A DNA stretch of 64,000 nt from Cryptomeria japonica (lineage: Eukaryota; Streptophyta; Pinopsida; Cupressales; Cupressaceae). The notes below the pieces were generated by a model. That model was not told where the DNA came from, did no database searches, and saw only the letters and a list, made by a program, of their open reading frames with translations. This document shows, piece by piece, positions 23,801-36,800 of the stretch. The DNA is taken from assembly GCF_030272615.1 (NCBI RefSeq), contig NC_081410.1:193151619-193215618 (forward strand). Direction: 5' to 3'. Each line of letters opens with the position of its first letter. Positions within the stretch are counted from its first letter, which is position 1. A program made the translations under genes and the position numbers.

Positions 23801-26800
23801 ACAAGTATTTCTTAGAATTGCTCTCTCCTTTTATGGTTTCTTCAACTGTTTATTTACTTTCTTTGTTTACACTCCAATTCATTAGATTTATGTATTCTTT
23901 TTTCTTTTTTGCAATTTTAGTATCTTAAATTTTAACCCCTATTGAACTAGAATTTTCATTCATCACCTTGTAATATTGCCTTATGATTGAGAGTTAATTC
24001 TTAGAATTATAGGAAAATCTATAATTACTCATCACTTTTCAACTGAACTTGCATTACTGTGAGGGGATCTGACACTTTCCAACTATAAGAATGATTTCCA
24101 GTCCAGCATGCATACCTCTGTCAATGATTTTGAGCTAACACCATTTCTTGACTGCATTATATGTCAATCTCAACTATTAGAATGATGAGGGTCTGACTGA
24201 AATGGTTCACAAACTCCCATTATCCTTTACATTGCAAAGAATTTATGCTATGGCAGGTCAATCAAATTTCAAAGAGTAGTTGCAGAGCAAATTGCATTGA
24301 GATAGATTTTGCAAAATGAGCATGGTTGTTTGACTCAGATTATACTCTTTTTGGGGTTTATTGTTGTCGTGGGCCTATATATTCATTGCAGGAAATGTGG
24401 ATTGAGTCCTTCAATTATTACATATAATTTTTCAAACTCAAGGAAACCCCTTACCAGGCATTACCATGGGGTTACTTAGAAAAGCTCATGTTTTCTCCCA
24501 ATAGGTCCAATTTATAAGCCTTTTTTACTTGAACTTCCCAAAAAATATCTCTCCCAATTAATTTATCAAGATTGAATTGGCATTCATAGGGAAGAGCTGC
24601 TTTTGAGATTTCAGCATTGGAGTGCTATTAGGATTGACTGTTCTCAGTCAATTTGAATTCTTTCCATTGCCAACCTCAGTTATTCACTCACTCTACAATA
24701 AACCCTAGAACATCATAATCCTCAAGCTTCTTAGATGCTCCTGATGGCTAGAGGATTTGCTGCAAGTCCAGTCATCTGACCAAATGTGCACCTTATTATC
24801 TTGCCCTGCCTGCTATTGTATTATAGGAAAAACGAGTGATATACAAATATGGATAAAATTCCAGATATCTTAGCCATTGGAAGGCTTGCCTGAGGGAAAT
24901 TCGGTTCTCCTTGAGGGGAATCAAGGTATTTATTGTACAGAATTCTGTTCCACAGTCTTGTCCTTTCTTGGTATGCTCTACAGTTTGCACATCAGTTTGG
25001 CTAGCTGTCATCTTCTTTAATTTGAATCTACCTCCTTTATGTATGAATACTTATCACACTTTTAATTATATTGTTGAAGTGTTAAAGTTTTGAATAGGGT
25101 GTATTTCTTAGTAATCAAATCATTAAATACTTATTCTTAGGGCATAAAGGGTTTAATCTTGTTTAATATTACTTGTACATATTGCATATGTTTAAATGTA
25201 AATGACCACACCTGTTTGTCTAGGTAAAACTGAGCCATTTGAAGAAAAGCCCGTAGTGAAGTCTGAGACTTGTGCTGAACAACTTAACAGGATTTGCTTT
25301 TGTTGATTGTAACAGGTACTGTCTTTCGTGAGCCGATTCTCTGCAGGAATGTCCCTAAACTTGTCCCAGGTAATTCATAGTTTGTGTTTTTTTAATTTGT
25401 TATCACGGATGCTGTAATTTACAGGTAGTGAATTCTTAATGGATCATGTTCAGGTTGGAAGAAACCTATATGTATTGGTAGGCATGCTTTTGGGGATCAG
25501 TATAGTGCTACAGATACTATCATTAAAGAACCAGGAAAACTCAAGATGGTATTTGGTATGTATCTGGAAGCTATCATTGGATTCTTGGTAATGCCTTACA
25601 TTTGGGGTTTGTCAAGTTTAGTTTGAGTGAATTTATAGAATCCTCTATGAGATTCTTATGTAACCAGACTTGAACTCCTGTTTTTGGCTATAGTTCCAGA
25701 GTCAGGAGAGAAACCATTAGAACTTGGTGTATATGATTTTAAAGATGGAGGGGGTGTGGCAATGACTATGTTCAACGTTGAGAAGGTCATTATTTTTCCC
25801 TTTATGGATGCATTTATTGTTCGTGTCACTGCCCAGCTGTTTTTACATTAAATCAAATTAATGTGTATTGGCAGTCTATTCGAGCCTTTGCTCATTCTTC
25901 AATGGTGATGGCATACTCCAAGAAGTGGCCTCTCTATTTCACTACAAAAAATACCATCCTTAAAAAATATGATGGCAGGTATGCAGTGTTTGGTGAAGTG
26001 TCCAGGTTTTCTTCCATTTGGCTGAAATGTTTTAGATTTGACATTGTTTATGATCACTATATCCTATATTCTTTAATCAACAGGCATCAGGGAGTAAGGA
26101 TAATGTTGGTAATAATGAATATTATAGGAATTCTAGACAACAACAATTGAAATGAAACATAACTACTGCAATGCTAATATTATTGACATACATCCACACA
26201 CAAAATCAGACACACACACACACAATGCTTGAGACTAGGCCACCATTCTGATGCTGTTTGACAACTGATTCCGATCTTGGTCTCATCAAAGATAAAATTG
26301 GGGGAATTTACTATCTGCCCCAGGGAATCTCTTGCTTGACTACATGATTGGAGGGTCTGGAGAAGGTCCTGATAGATATTCCTGCTAATTCTAAGTTGCG
26401 TCCCATAGAGATGGGAGAAATTCATGAGCAAGCTGAAGATTGCTAGAGAAATACCCTTTGAATGCTGCTCATAAGCCATCCATTCACTTACATGGGTGAG
26501 TTTGTTGCACTGTACATTGGATGTGGGAGGCATTTCCACAACAATAGGACCTGAATACTCACCCTTGACACAATCTTTGTTGATGTAATTAGTGAAGGCT
26601 CCCCTTTTCTCTTAGAGACAAGATACTTCTTCAAACGTGGTTACCATAATTTGTACGTTCACGGGGATGCATCCACACCCCTTAAACCCTTGTCTCCATC
26701 TCCCTCGTTGCCATAATTCGTATGTTACATGGGGCTTTAGGGGACGTACCCTGGCCTCCTCCCCCGGAATGAGCAAATTCAGAAACATCTTTGAATGCAT

Positions 26801-27856
26801 CCCCAAAATTGGGGATGACAGAAGACGCATAGGGTATGCTTGGCTTTCCCCAAAGCAGTTGAGCATATCTCAAATGTCTATTGGCCATCTTGGGGACAGC
26901 CAAGTGTCCCTCACTGAAAAGCAATTTTAAATAATGTGTAAAAGAAAATCAGTCATAGCTTTTAAAAAATACTGTTAAATATATCATGACAACATGAAAC
27001 AACAGCACTAAATACATCATGACAGCACTATAACAGCAATTAAATTAATCATGACGAAAGTTTGAAACTCGGACTTGAACTTGACTCTGCAGCCCAAAAT
27101 TTTGACTTGGACTTGGGACTCGGCATAAAACTCGGCATGGATGTGGCAAACAAAAACCATAGAATTACACAAAAAGAATAAAATTAGTTGACAACTTTAA
27201 CCTCATTTGTGTAATTTCACTTCCTGACGCCCTTTTATTCCTGCCCAAATGCTTGTTTTCTTTGCTCCTTCCCTTGCTATTTTTCTGTTCAGACCTGAAA
27301 TGGACGAGTTTGACCTCATTTTTCCAAAGATGCCTAGAGCTAGGACTCAAGAGTTCGAGCCTGGGACTCGACAAGTCCTTGGTCAAAACTTGGAGGAGTA
27401 CTCGCTAGAACTCTCCAAGACTCAACTTGCAAGTCCTTGGTGAGTCGGCTTAGTGAGCTCCTCGACTTGTGAGGCCCAGAAGTCCTGCTGAGTACTCTCT
27501 GAGTTTTCATATTTTGATAATGACAACAATGACAACAACTATGTTATATTTATAGTTAATGATATAAGTATATAGCAGTTACTATTAACAGCAAGAATTT
27601 GGATTTCTGATTTCTTTTCTCAAATTGCATCAAATTTCAAAATTTTTGATATGGTATTAGTGTCAGTTATTATTGTCAGTTGCAAAAGAGATTAAAGGTG
27701 CATTTGCCATGGTCTGGTACAATGTGGTATTATGGAGAAGTACAAACAAACAGTTTCTTTTCGGATCGTGGTTGGCATGCAGGTTTTGGTAGACACCATC
27801 CAACATCATTTTAACATTGTCACGTTATATTGTTGTTCATTAACTTGTAGAAATTT

Positions 27857-27896
<40 letters not shown>

Positions 27897-30800
27897 CATA
27901 CATACATACACACACACACACGCATACACACATACATACAAACAGATACATACACACACACATACACACACATACATACACACACACACACGCATACACA
28001 CATACATACAAACAGATACATACACACACACATACACACACATACATACACACACACACATATAGACATACACACACACGCATACATACACACACATACA
28101 TACACACAAACACACATACATACATACATACACACATACATACATACATACATACATACATATTGCCATCCCCCACCGTCCCCACAAAGTGGTCCTCTGA
28201 TTGTCGTCCTTGAAACATGTCCTTTGTTGTCCTGCCATCCTCATCCTAGTAACATTGTGCAACATATCAAAATTCTATACCTTTCAAACCATCTTAGAAT
28301 ATCGTCTTGATCATTTTGTGGGAAAGCATGGTGTTGAATTTCAAAATCTTTGATCCTCGCCTTAACCAAGCTTTCTTTGCCCTGAGGCGCAATTGTGTTG
28401 ATCACCATTTGACCCATAAAAGTGTCAAATCAGATCTATGCTATAGGTCTTGCTTAGATGCTTTGCAACTTGAGTGTATTACATTTAAGAAGTTTGGGTT
28501 GAATAAGGATTTTTTTGTTCCTTTTAGTTCAACTTGGAGAAAATATTGATCAATCAAAGGAACAATTAATATTGTAGGAATTGGTAGTGAACTATTGGTT
28601 ATCATTGGGATTGATGTCAAATGATTCATTAGATTCATCTCTATCAGTTATAACCTCCTTTCTATCTTTTTTCATGATTACATATGGATCTTGAGGGGGA
28701 TCGGTAAGAGGAAATACTATGATTTTTCTTTGGTTTGGATCATCATTGTCATTGTCATCTTCTCCTTTATTGCCCTTGGTGGATAGCTTCTTTAGGACCA
28801 CATGGTTTGATGAAGAAGAGGCTCTTGGATGACCCTTGTCATAGATTTTTATCCAAGCACCTTGTTGCTTATGTGGTTTGATTCCTAGTTGGTCCTTGGT
28901 AGGAAGTATCAAGTGCCTTGAAAAAGAGATTGATTGGGATCCTATCACATGCATTTTTGATAGAGTTGGTCATGATAAGGTCACAAGACTTGTACAAGGG
29001 CCAGTACAATTGGATGATCAGACCTCCATTCATGCTACTAGTTTCATAGGTGTTTGTCATCCTTACAATTTTTTCCAAAGTCTTCATTGTTGTGTGTATG
29101 TTTGAAACCTTCTCCCAAAAAGTTGGACACTTTCTCCTTCATCTTTCTCTTTGGATCAAAATGCTGCCTTGTGTTCTCCATGGGAATGCCATAGCAAAGG
29201 AGATCCATGTTTAGATCTGTTGTGATTGCATTATCTCCACATGCAAAATGACCAATATGGACAGGCTATTTGATTGGCAATGCTGCCTTGTGTAGCTTGT
29301 TAAAGTTTTTGTGTACTTGTAATGTTTGATAATTAGAGTCCATAAGAAAAAGGAAGTCAAGCATGTGACAAGCTAGCCAATAAAGTTTTTATTTGAAAAT
29401 GAAGGCTCAAATGCATGCATATGCTTCATTCTGTTGTCCTCATTTTTGAATTTTCAAAAATGTGACAACCCTTATAGAGTTTTGCTCAAAATGTGTCATT
29501 TTTGTCTCTAAGGCATGTTTTACGAGGTGAAAAACTCACATTTGTTAGTATCAAATCATCTGGGGGTGTGTTGGCCATTGTTGTTCAATTTTTGGTGAGT
29601 TTTGGCCTTCATTTTCCTAGCTTTCTATGCAATTTCGGGTTTCAGAGTAGTAACTGCAAGTTGGAGATTTTACTCTAAAGCACGCTTTTTGAGGCAAAAT
29701 TCTTTCTTCTTTCTGAATTGTACTAATCTTCGGTTCATCCTTGATCCACTTTTCAAATTTCATCGCATTTTGATTTCGTTTGCTTGGTCTTTCCTCCAAA
29801 ATCGGGTTTTGTTCTTTGGATTGCGAGTGGGAAATTTTCCTTCTTTTGCAGGTAAAAGAGACTTTGTGTTTTTATGTTATAAGAGCTTTTTCCAACAATT
29901 ACAAGTGAAAGTTTATGAATATGTGTAACTTGTAACTTGTCTTTTCTTTTCCATTTTCCTTTTTGCTTTTTAAGTTGTTTTGTAGGAACTTTTTGGTCAT
30001 ACTGCAAGTGAATTTAAAAATACAAGTTTTTTATGAGAACTTGTAAGTTCTCCTAAAATTTCCTACTTTCCTTTTATTTTTCTTTATTTTAAAACTTGTA
30101 ATTGGATTTCAAAAACCCGATTACATGTCTTTTGTGGTCTTTATATGTTTTGTGTGCTTTTGCTTGTGGTGTGCTTGAAACCCGATTTTGGAGGTTTGAA
30201 GGAAAAGAGAATTTTATTTAAAACATGTAGTAGGGTTTTTATAACCCAATTACATATTTTCTTAGCTTGTGCCCTTTGCTTGAAGTCATATTCTAGAAAC
30301 CCGATCATGTTTTTCCTCTCCAAAGGCAGCAAACTTGTGGTGGCTTGCAATTTGAAATCCGATTCTCATGGGAGTGGCGCCTTGAATGCATACCAACGTG
30401 TGGGTTTTCTGCTTCCATTTTCGCTGTTTTAGCTCCGCTTTTCTTGGCGCTTTGCCCATGTTTTCCGCCATATTGTGATGCGTATTGCATTCAACATTCA
30501 GTGATAAGTGTTTGACGTCTTATGGGATTCTTCTACCTTGCCATTTTTTGTGCTTTGAGTTGAATGCAAAGTTGTTTTTTTTCTGCAACAAGAAAAGTCA
30601 ACGTGGTGGCTCCTTCATCTATTTATAGAGCTTTTCGGGTCATCCCAAGTTCTTTTGTTTTTGTCTAGGACATTTGATTGAGCAAGTTACATTTTCACAA
30701 GAGTTCTTACCATTTTCATACTTGAAGTCAGCCTTCCAGAACCCGAAGTTGGTCCAAAATGCACTAAAAAACAATTGAAAATGATTCTTAAAAGTCCAAT

Positions 30801-33800
30801 TACAAGTGCAAACTTGTAGGTACCCATTACACATATGAAGTTGCATGTTTGTTCTCCACAATTGCAAGTTAATGCTCTTGTTTTTCCACACATGTAATGC
30901 AGTCCTCAAAACTCGAAATTCACTTGTGAGCCCATTTTCGCATCAATTTATCCCTTCCCTTGTCAGTCTTGTTTGGACACATGATCTATCAAACCAACAA
31001 ATCAAGGCATGGGCATTGTTTTATAACAATATCATCTTGAATAAGGTGTAATGGGTTCTTCATCAGTAAACAAAAGAAGAAGAGATACAACAACAATTCA
31101 TGGATGCAAATTATAGAATGCTTTCAAGATAGAGATAGTCATAACATGAAAAGAGGAAGGCAGCCCTTTCCCTCTTGAAGAAATGGTACTACCCCATGCA
31201 TGTGAAAGGTTGAAGTTTGCTGGTTAAAGACACAAAGACTATCAAGGGTGCAAGTTCTTGTTCTAGTTCAAGATGTCATTTACCTCGATCATAGAGTGTC
31301 TTGTAGTAGCATGAAGATTTTCAAAACAGAGGATGATGTAGTTAGACTCGTGTCTTCAGACACATAGAATAGTTTCAGTTGTGTATTTGCAATTCTAGGG
31401 TTTTGTTGGCATGATCTTGGCCCTTGATTTATTTTAAATCTTGGCCATCCATTTTGTAAGAGACTCTATATATACCTCCTTGTCTGTCATTTGTAAGGGA
31501 GAGATTTTGTAGAATTGTTGGTATATGCTGCAACTATTGAATCTAAATCATTGTTCAATTGTTGGTGATTTTGCTCTTCAAATGTTGTCGTTGCATTCAT
31601 GGTTCTCAATTCCTCCAAGTTAGATTAGAATTTATTTTCATATTTATTAGATTGAGTGAAAGATTTGTTGAATATATTTGTGTGGAATCCATAATCCATA
31701 TCACTAGCCTCTTGCCACTGGTAAGTGCGCCTTGTGTGGTCGACTAGAAATTTGAGTAAGCTTAACTTCAACTATTACGCGTCTCTTGACAAGCATCAAC
31801 TTGGATGGTGTGAACATTTGATGGTGATAGTCTGAAAATCCTTGAGTATACCTTAGATGATTGCACTAAGCTTGTGTCAATACCTGTTTGTGAGACCTTG
31901 ACTAGTTAGATTCCACTAAATTTGTTCATCATTTCCTACATTCCTAGGCCTGGAATAGATTCCTGAACCCTATTCCTTTTGCCCATTTTTTAGTAAGAAT
32001 TAAGTACGAAACTACATTGCTAAATCCTAAGTTGTCAGCACACCCATTCCGCATATTTCATGATCAAAGAAGATAATCGTAACATTTGCGTAAGTCCCCA
32101 ATTGAACACAACAATTCACATCAACCATCGAGTTACCCACTCGTCAAGACCTGACATGTAGAAACCTTGGAATCATTTTAGTTGATCTTACCCTTAGTAT
32201 TTGCGGTGATTTTGTTCAAGAGAGGGTAAATTACTTTGGTATTTTATTTTGAAATGTTATGTGCATAAAACACACATCAACATTCTTTTGGTGCTAGAAG
32301 GAGGGCCCGATTTGCGATCATCTTCGAAGATTATGTTCCGGAATGGTGTTGCTTGAGGAAGAACTTATCCAAGGTGAACAAAGAGACTATTTCACAATTC
32401 AACACTCTTGCTTGGAGAAACCAAAGTAGTCACGCTGAATTTAGACGAGTGAGAGCAGTGATAAACAAAGAATAGTTGGGAAACTTGCCTCCGATTATCA
32501 TTGTTCCTGGAGCAGTTCATCGTGAGAACTAGTTTACCAATCAGCCAAGAAGAAATTGACCTAGTTGAAGTTGATATGAGACACAATGGTGTTGCCTGAT
32601 CCCGATTGAACGAACGAGCTTGACTTGGACGAACTCGAGTTTAAGCAACCGGACCTGGGAGACAGAAGAAAGGTTATATCAGTTTGAACAACTTTGCCTG
32701 GGAAGTGAAAACGAGTGCACCACAATACATTGGAGTTTCTTTTGTGCTGGACGAAGAAGAAGAGATAGCTGAATGAATTGACGAACAAATTGAGGAGCAG
32801 ATTGAAAGGGATCTACTTGCGGAAAGATTACAACAAGTTCGGATTGATCCTAGATAGATCATGTTGGAGCGCATCAATTTCTTTTCACCCAAGAGACTTC
32901 AGAGAATTTTAAGGTCAACTCCTGGAGAACGAAGACATTGTGAGTTGAGGACTCCTCGCAGATCCAGACTTGGGAGGCGAGAGGCTTCACCGAGTTCAAA
33001 TATAGCAAATAGAGATAGATTATTCAATCAAAGGGACGTGCTGGGAGAAGACAATATTTTTCAAGATCCTCCATTTCAAGATCAAGATCCAAATCAAGAG
33101 GAAGCTCAACAGTTTCAACAAGAAGACCAAGAGATGGCCCATAATTAAGGATCACCTCCAAACGGTGCTACCTGGTTGGTTACCAACCCATCACCGCTCG
33201 CTTTCAATGACATTCATGAGATGCCGAAAAATACGGACAATTTTTGTTCAAAGTACAATGCTAGTGACTCAAGCCGGATGTCGGAAGATCATATTAAGAT
33301 GTTTGAAGACCATGTGAGAAACAAACCAATTGAGTATGGAGATGTGGCTTGCAGACTTTTTTCCTATTCCTTGGGAGAAGAGGCGTATCATTGGTTCATC
33401 CATTTACTTGCAGGATCCATCACCTCATGGGAGGAATTGAATGAAGCATTCATCGGAAAGTTTGGAATCCAAATTTCCCCATCGGAGTTGCATAGACAGT
33501 TTGTTGAATGTAAAAGACAAATGAATGAGCCTATCAATTCATTCAACAACCGATTTCAGAAGGCTTATACAAGGTTGCAGACTCCTTATCTTATTCCAGA
33601 TGCTCTAGAGATATACTATCATGCTCTAGATCCACTTACAACTATGTTTGTGTGAACTCATCCCTCTCCGGCAAATTTGAACGAAGCATATGGAAAGGCG
33701 ATAGAAGTTAGTAAAATATTGCGTCAGAATCTTAGTGGACCTTTGCTCAATTTGGGGTCGCCCGCGGCCGCAAATCAAATTCAGAATTTAAGTCAAGCCT

Positions 33801-36800
33801 TGGTGCATCATACTCAAGTTCCACAACCAATGTATCCAGTTGCTCAGCCATCAAATTAGTTGTACTCCATCTTGGAGCACCCATTTCTCAAGCTCCGCAG
33901 ACGCATCCTGTGTACCTACAAAATGTCGTGACATCCACGAGGACACAGGAGGAGAAGGAAGAAATGAAAGAGTTGATAGACCAAGTAAAGAAATTATCTA
34001 CAGAGGTTACTCATTTGAGGATTCAGAACAATCAGCTCTACACTATGCATAGAAATTTTCAAGGTGGTAATCAAAATAACAATCAGGGTTACCAAAGTAA
34101 CAATCAGAATTATCAGAGCAACAATCATAATAACCAAGTATATCGTGGCAATAATCAAAACTATCAGAAGAAAACGTGGAATATTGCGCCCAGCAACGGA
34201 AATGTGTCGTCACCTCTTGACAATCCGCTAGGTTCGGAGAGTCAATCGGCTGACAGAGTCTTCCTTGCGGAGGTTTCTTTATCAAATTGGTGCAGATTAC
34301 ACAACACTAGTCAGCATTCAGAATTGCATTGTCCCGAATTCAAGGTTGTTGCTGATATTTTCTAGAAGGAAGTGCGAAATGATGAAGCATCGGAAAGCAC
34401 TCCAACAATGGGATATGAAATTGTTCCCGCTACTAGATATGACCAAGCATTAATCATTGAGGATTTCAAGTTTCCTCCAGTTTATGAAGAAAGTTTAGTG
34501 TGTGATCAAAGTGGGAGATTTCCTCCAAAATCAGCGAATGGACCTATGGTTCCGCCTAGTTCTCAGTTCCCACCTGCTTTAGCCAATGGGCCTATCGAAG
34601 ATCCAGATTACTATTTCCCACCATTGAATAACAGTGTTTTGGTTGAAGGAATAAAAGAAGTGTTTCATCAGTCATTAGGAAACACTGGACCCAAAGTTTA
34701 TCAGAGGAATCAGAGGAATCAGAGGAATCAAGAGCCTTTAACTACTTCCATTCCTCTGAACAATTTTGCTACACCACCAAATCCAAATGCTAGCAATACA
34801 CCAAGCTATCCACAAGAATCACCTAAGTATAGATAAAAGAACAATCTCCCTCCAAGAGAGGAATCGAAGCGGCTGAGTCTGTGTGTGTTAGAAGAATTCA
34901 AGAAAGTCAAGGTAAGCCTACCATTATTCGAACTAATGAAGGTATGAGATCAGAGATACATTAATGAATGGACTAAATGAGAATATTGTCGGGAGAGCTA
35001 CAACTCAAACCAGTTCCAACATTCAGAGAGGTACAAATGTTCCTCAAGCAAGCATAAATATGGTTCAGGATGAACGAAATGTTCAACAATTATCAGAAGA
35101 GGCATGTGTAGTTCAAAATTCATCTAATATGCCCAACAAAGACAAGTTAGTAAAGACGACAAATGTGCCAAAGAAAGAAGATATGTTAGAAGGCAAAGCT
35201 TTTCTCACAAGAGATAATGTAAAGAGAGTTAGGGATTCACCAGTTTTGACTGAAAATTTCACTAAGGGTGAAATCCTTCCTAAGAGTGAGATTGCTTCTA
35301 TCAAAGATGCGGTTAGAAATGATGAAGTTTCCAAAGAAAGTGTGAAAAAAGAAGAAAACTTGCAAGTCCATAGGGATAAACCAGCAGTAAACTATCAAGA
35401 TGAGCCAGCCCCGTTCTTGCTTTCAGTAAGAATCTTCGGCAAGCTTTTGCATAATTGTCTGGTAGATTCCGGAGCTTCAAGTAATGTAATGCCAAAGGCT
35501 ATATGCAAGAAATTGGGTCTCGTTCCCATACAAACTAGTAAAAGAGTTACACAATTGGATAAGACAGAGGTACCTGTGATTGGAGAGTTAAACAATATTC
35601 ATATGCAGTTGGTTGCGGATCTAAAAGTCCAACACTTCATAGATATATTAGTTGTAGACATTCCAGATGAATATGGCATGCTCCTAAGTCGAGATTGGTC
35701 AAGGAGATTGAATGGTTACTTTTCGACCGAATTCTCTCATATGTGGCTGCCATGGAGAGGTCTACCAAACCAGATCAAGATAGATAGTACCCCAAGATTA
35801 AGATTGATGATAACGGGATATGGGGAAAACAATGAATTTCTTTTCCTAGAAACCGATCTGGGGAATTACAAACCGAAAGCTGCAGAGGTTTTGATGCTTC
35901 AAAACCCAGTTGAAAAGATAGAAGAAAATCATGAGATTGTGAATTCCACATAAATTGTAGTAGAAAGTGATCATGATATAGATGAAGAAGTTGATATGTT
36001 TGAAAGTTTCAGAAGATTTGTATTCAAGAATATTCAATAGGGAGTTGAGTTAGGCAATCGTGCTCGCATTCAAGATTTATTGTTGCCTAATTGGTGCCGA
36101 ATTCACAATACTGTTCATTCTGAATTCTCTTGCACAATGTGCAAGGTAGCTTTGAATCAAATACATAAGAGAATTCCTAAAATTTTGACACTTGAAGAAA
36201 TTAAAGAGGCCTCTCCTAGGCCAGATGAAGAAATTACAGATAAAACTGAAGAAGAAATACATGACGAAGATCAAGTTTGGACATTGAGATTTGATGGTTC
36301 AAAGTCAAAGAAAGGATCAGGAGCCGGATCTGAATTGATCAGTCCCTCAGGGGAAACTTATTTCGCCTCTCATAGATTACAGTTTCCATGTACGAACAAT
36401 GTTGCTGAGTATGAATCCTTAGTTCATGGGTTGCTGTTAGCCATTCAGAAGAAAGTGAAGATTTTACATGTGTTTGGAGATTTAGAGATTGTAGTGAGAC
36501 AAGTGTGGAAGCAGTATGTCTGCCACGACAAAAAATCGACAAAATACCGCAATAGGATATGGGATCTCATCGAAAGCTTTGATGCTTTCAATATCAAGTC
36601 AATATACAGATCACAAAACCAAGTGGCGAATGCACTTGCACAGGTTGCTAGTTCCTTAGCACCCATTGCCATGGAAGGATTGAAGAAGTTTACAGTGGAA
36701 CTTGCATCAGTTCCATCCGTACCAGATAATGTCACCAATTTCCAAGTTTTTGAAGACGATAAGCATATATTGGATTTTCTGACAAATGCAAATATTTTCC

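Noticed and set aside
27732-28310. 192-codon ORF rich in Thr-His repeats, with Cys-Val-Tyr ORFs opposite
   Set aside because: It is simply the CA/CATA microsatellite read in frame; no flanking coding signal.
29602-29928. 108-codon Phe-rich ORF
   Set aside because: T-rich sequence read in frame; no domain and no coding context.
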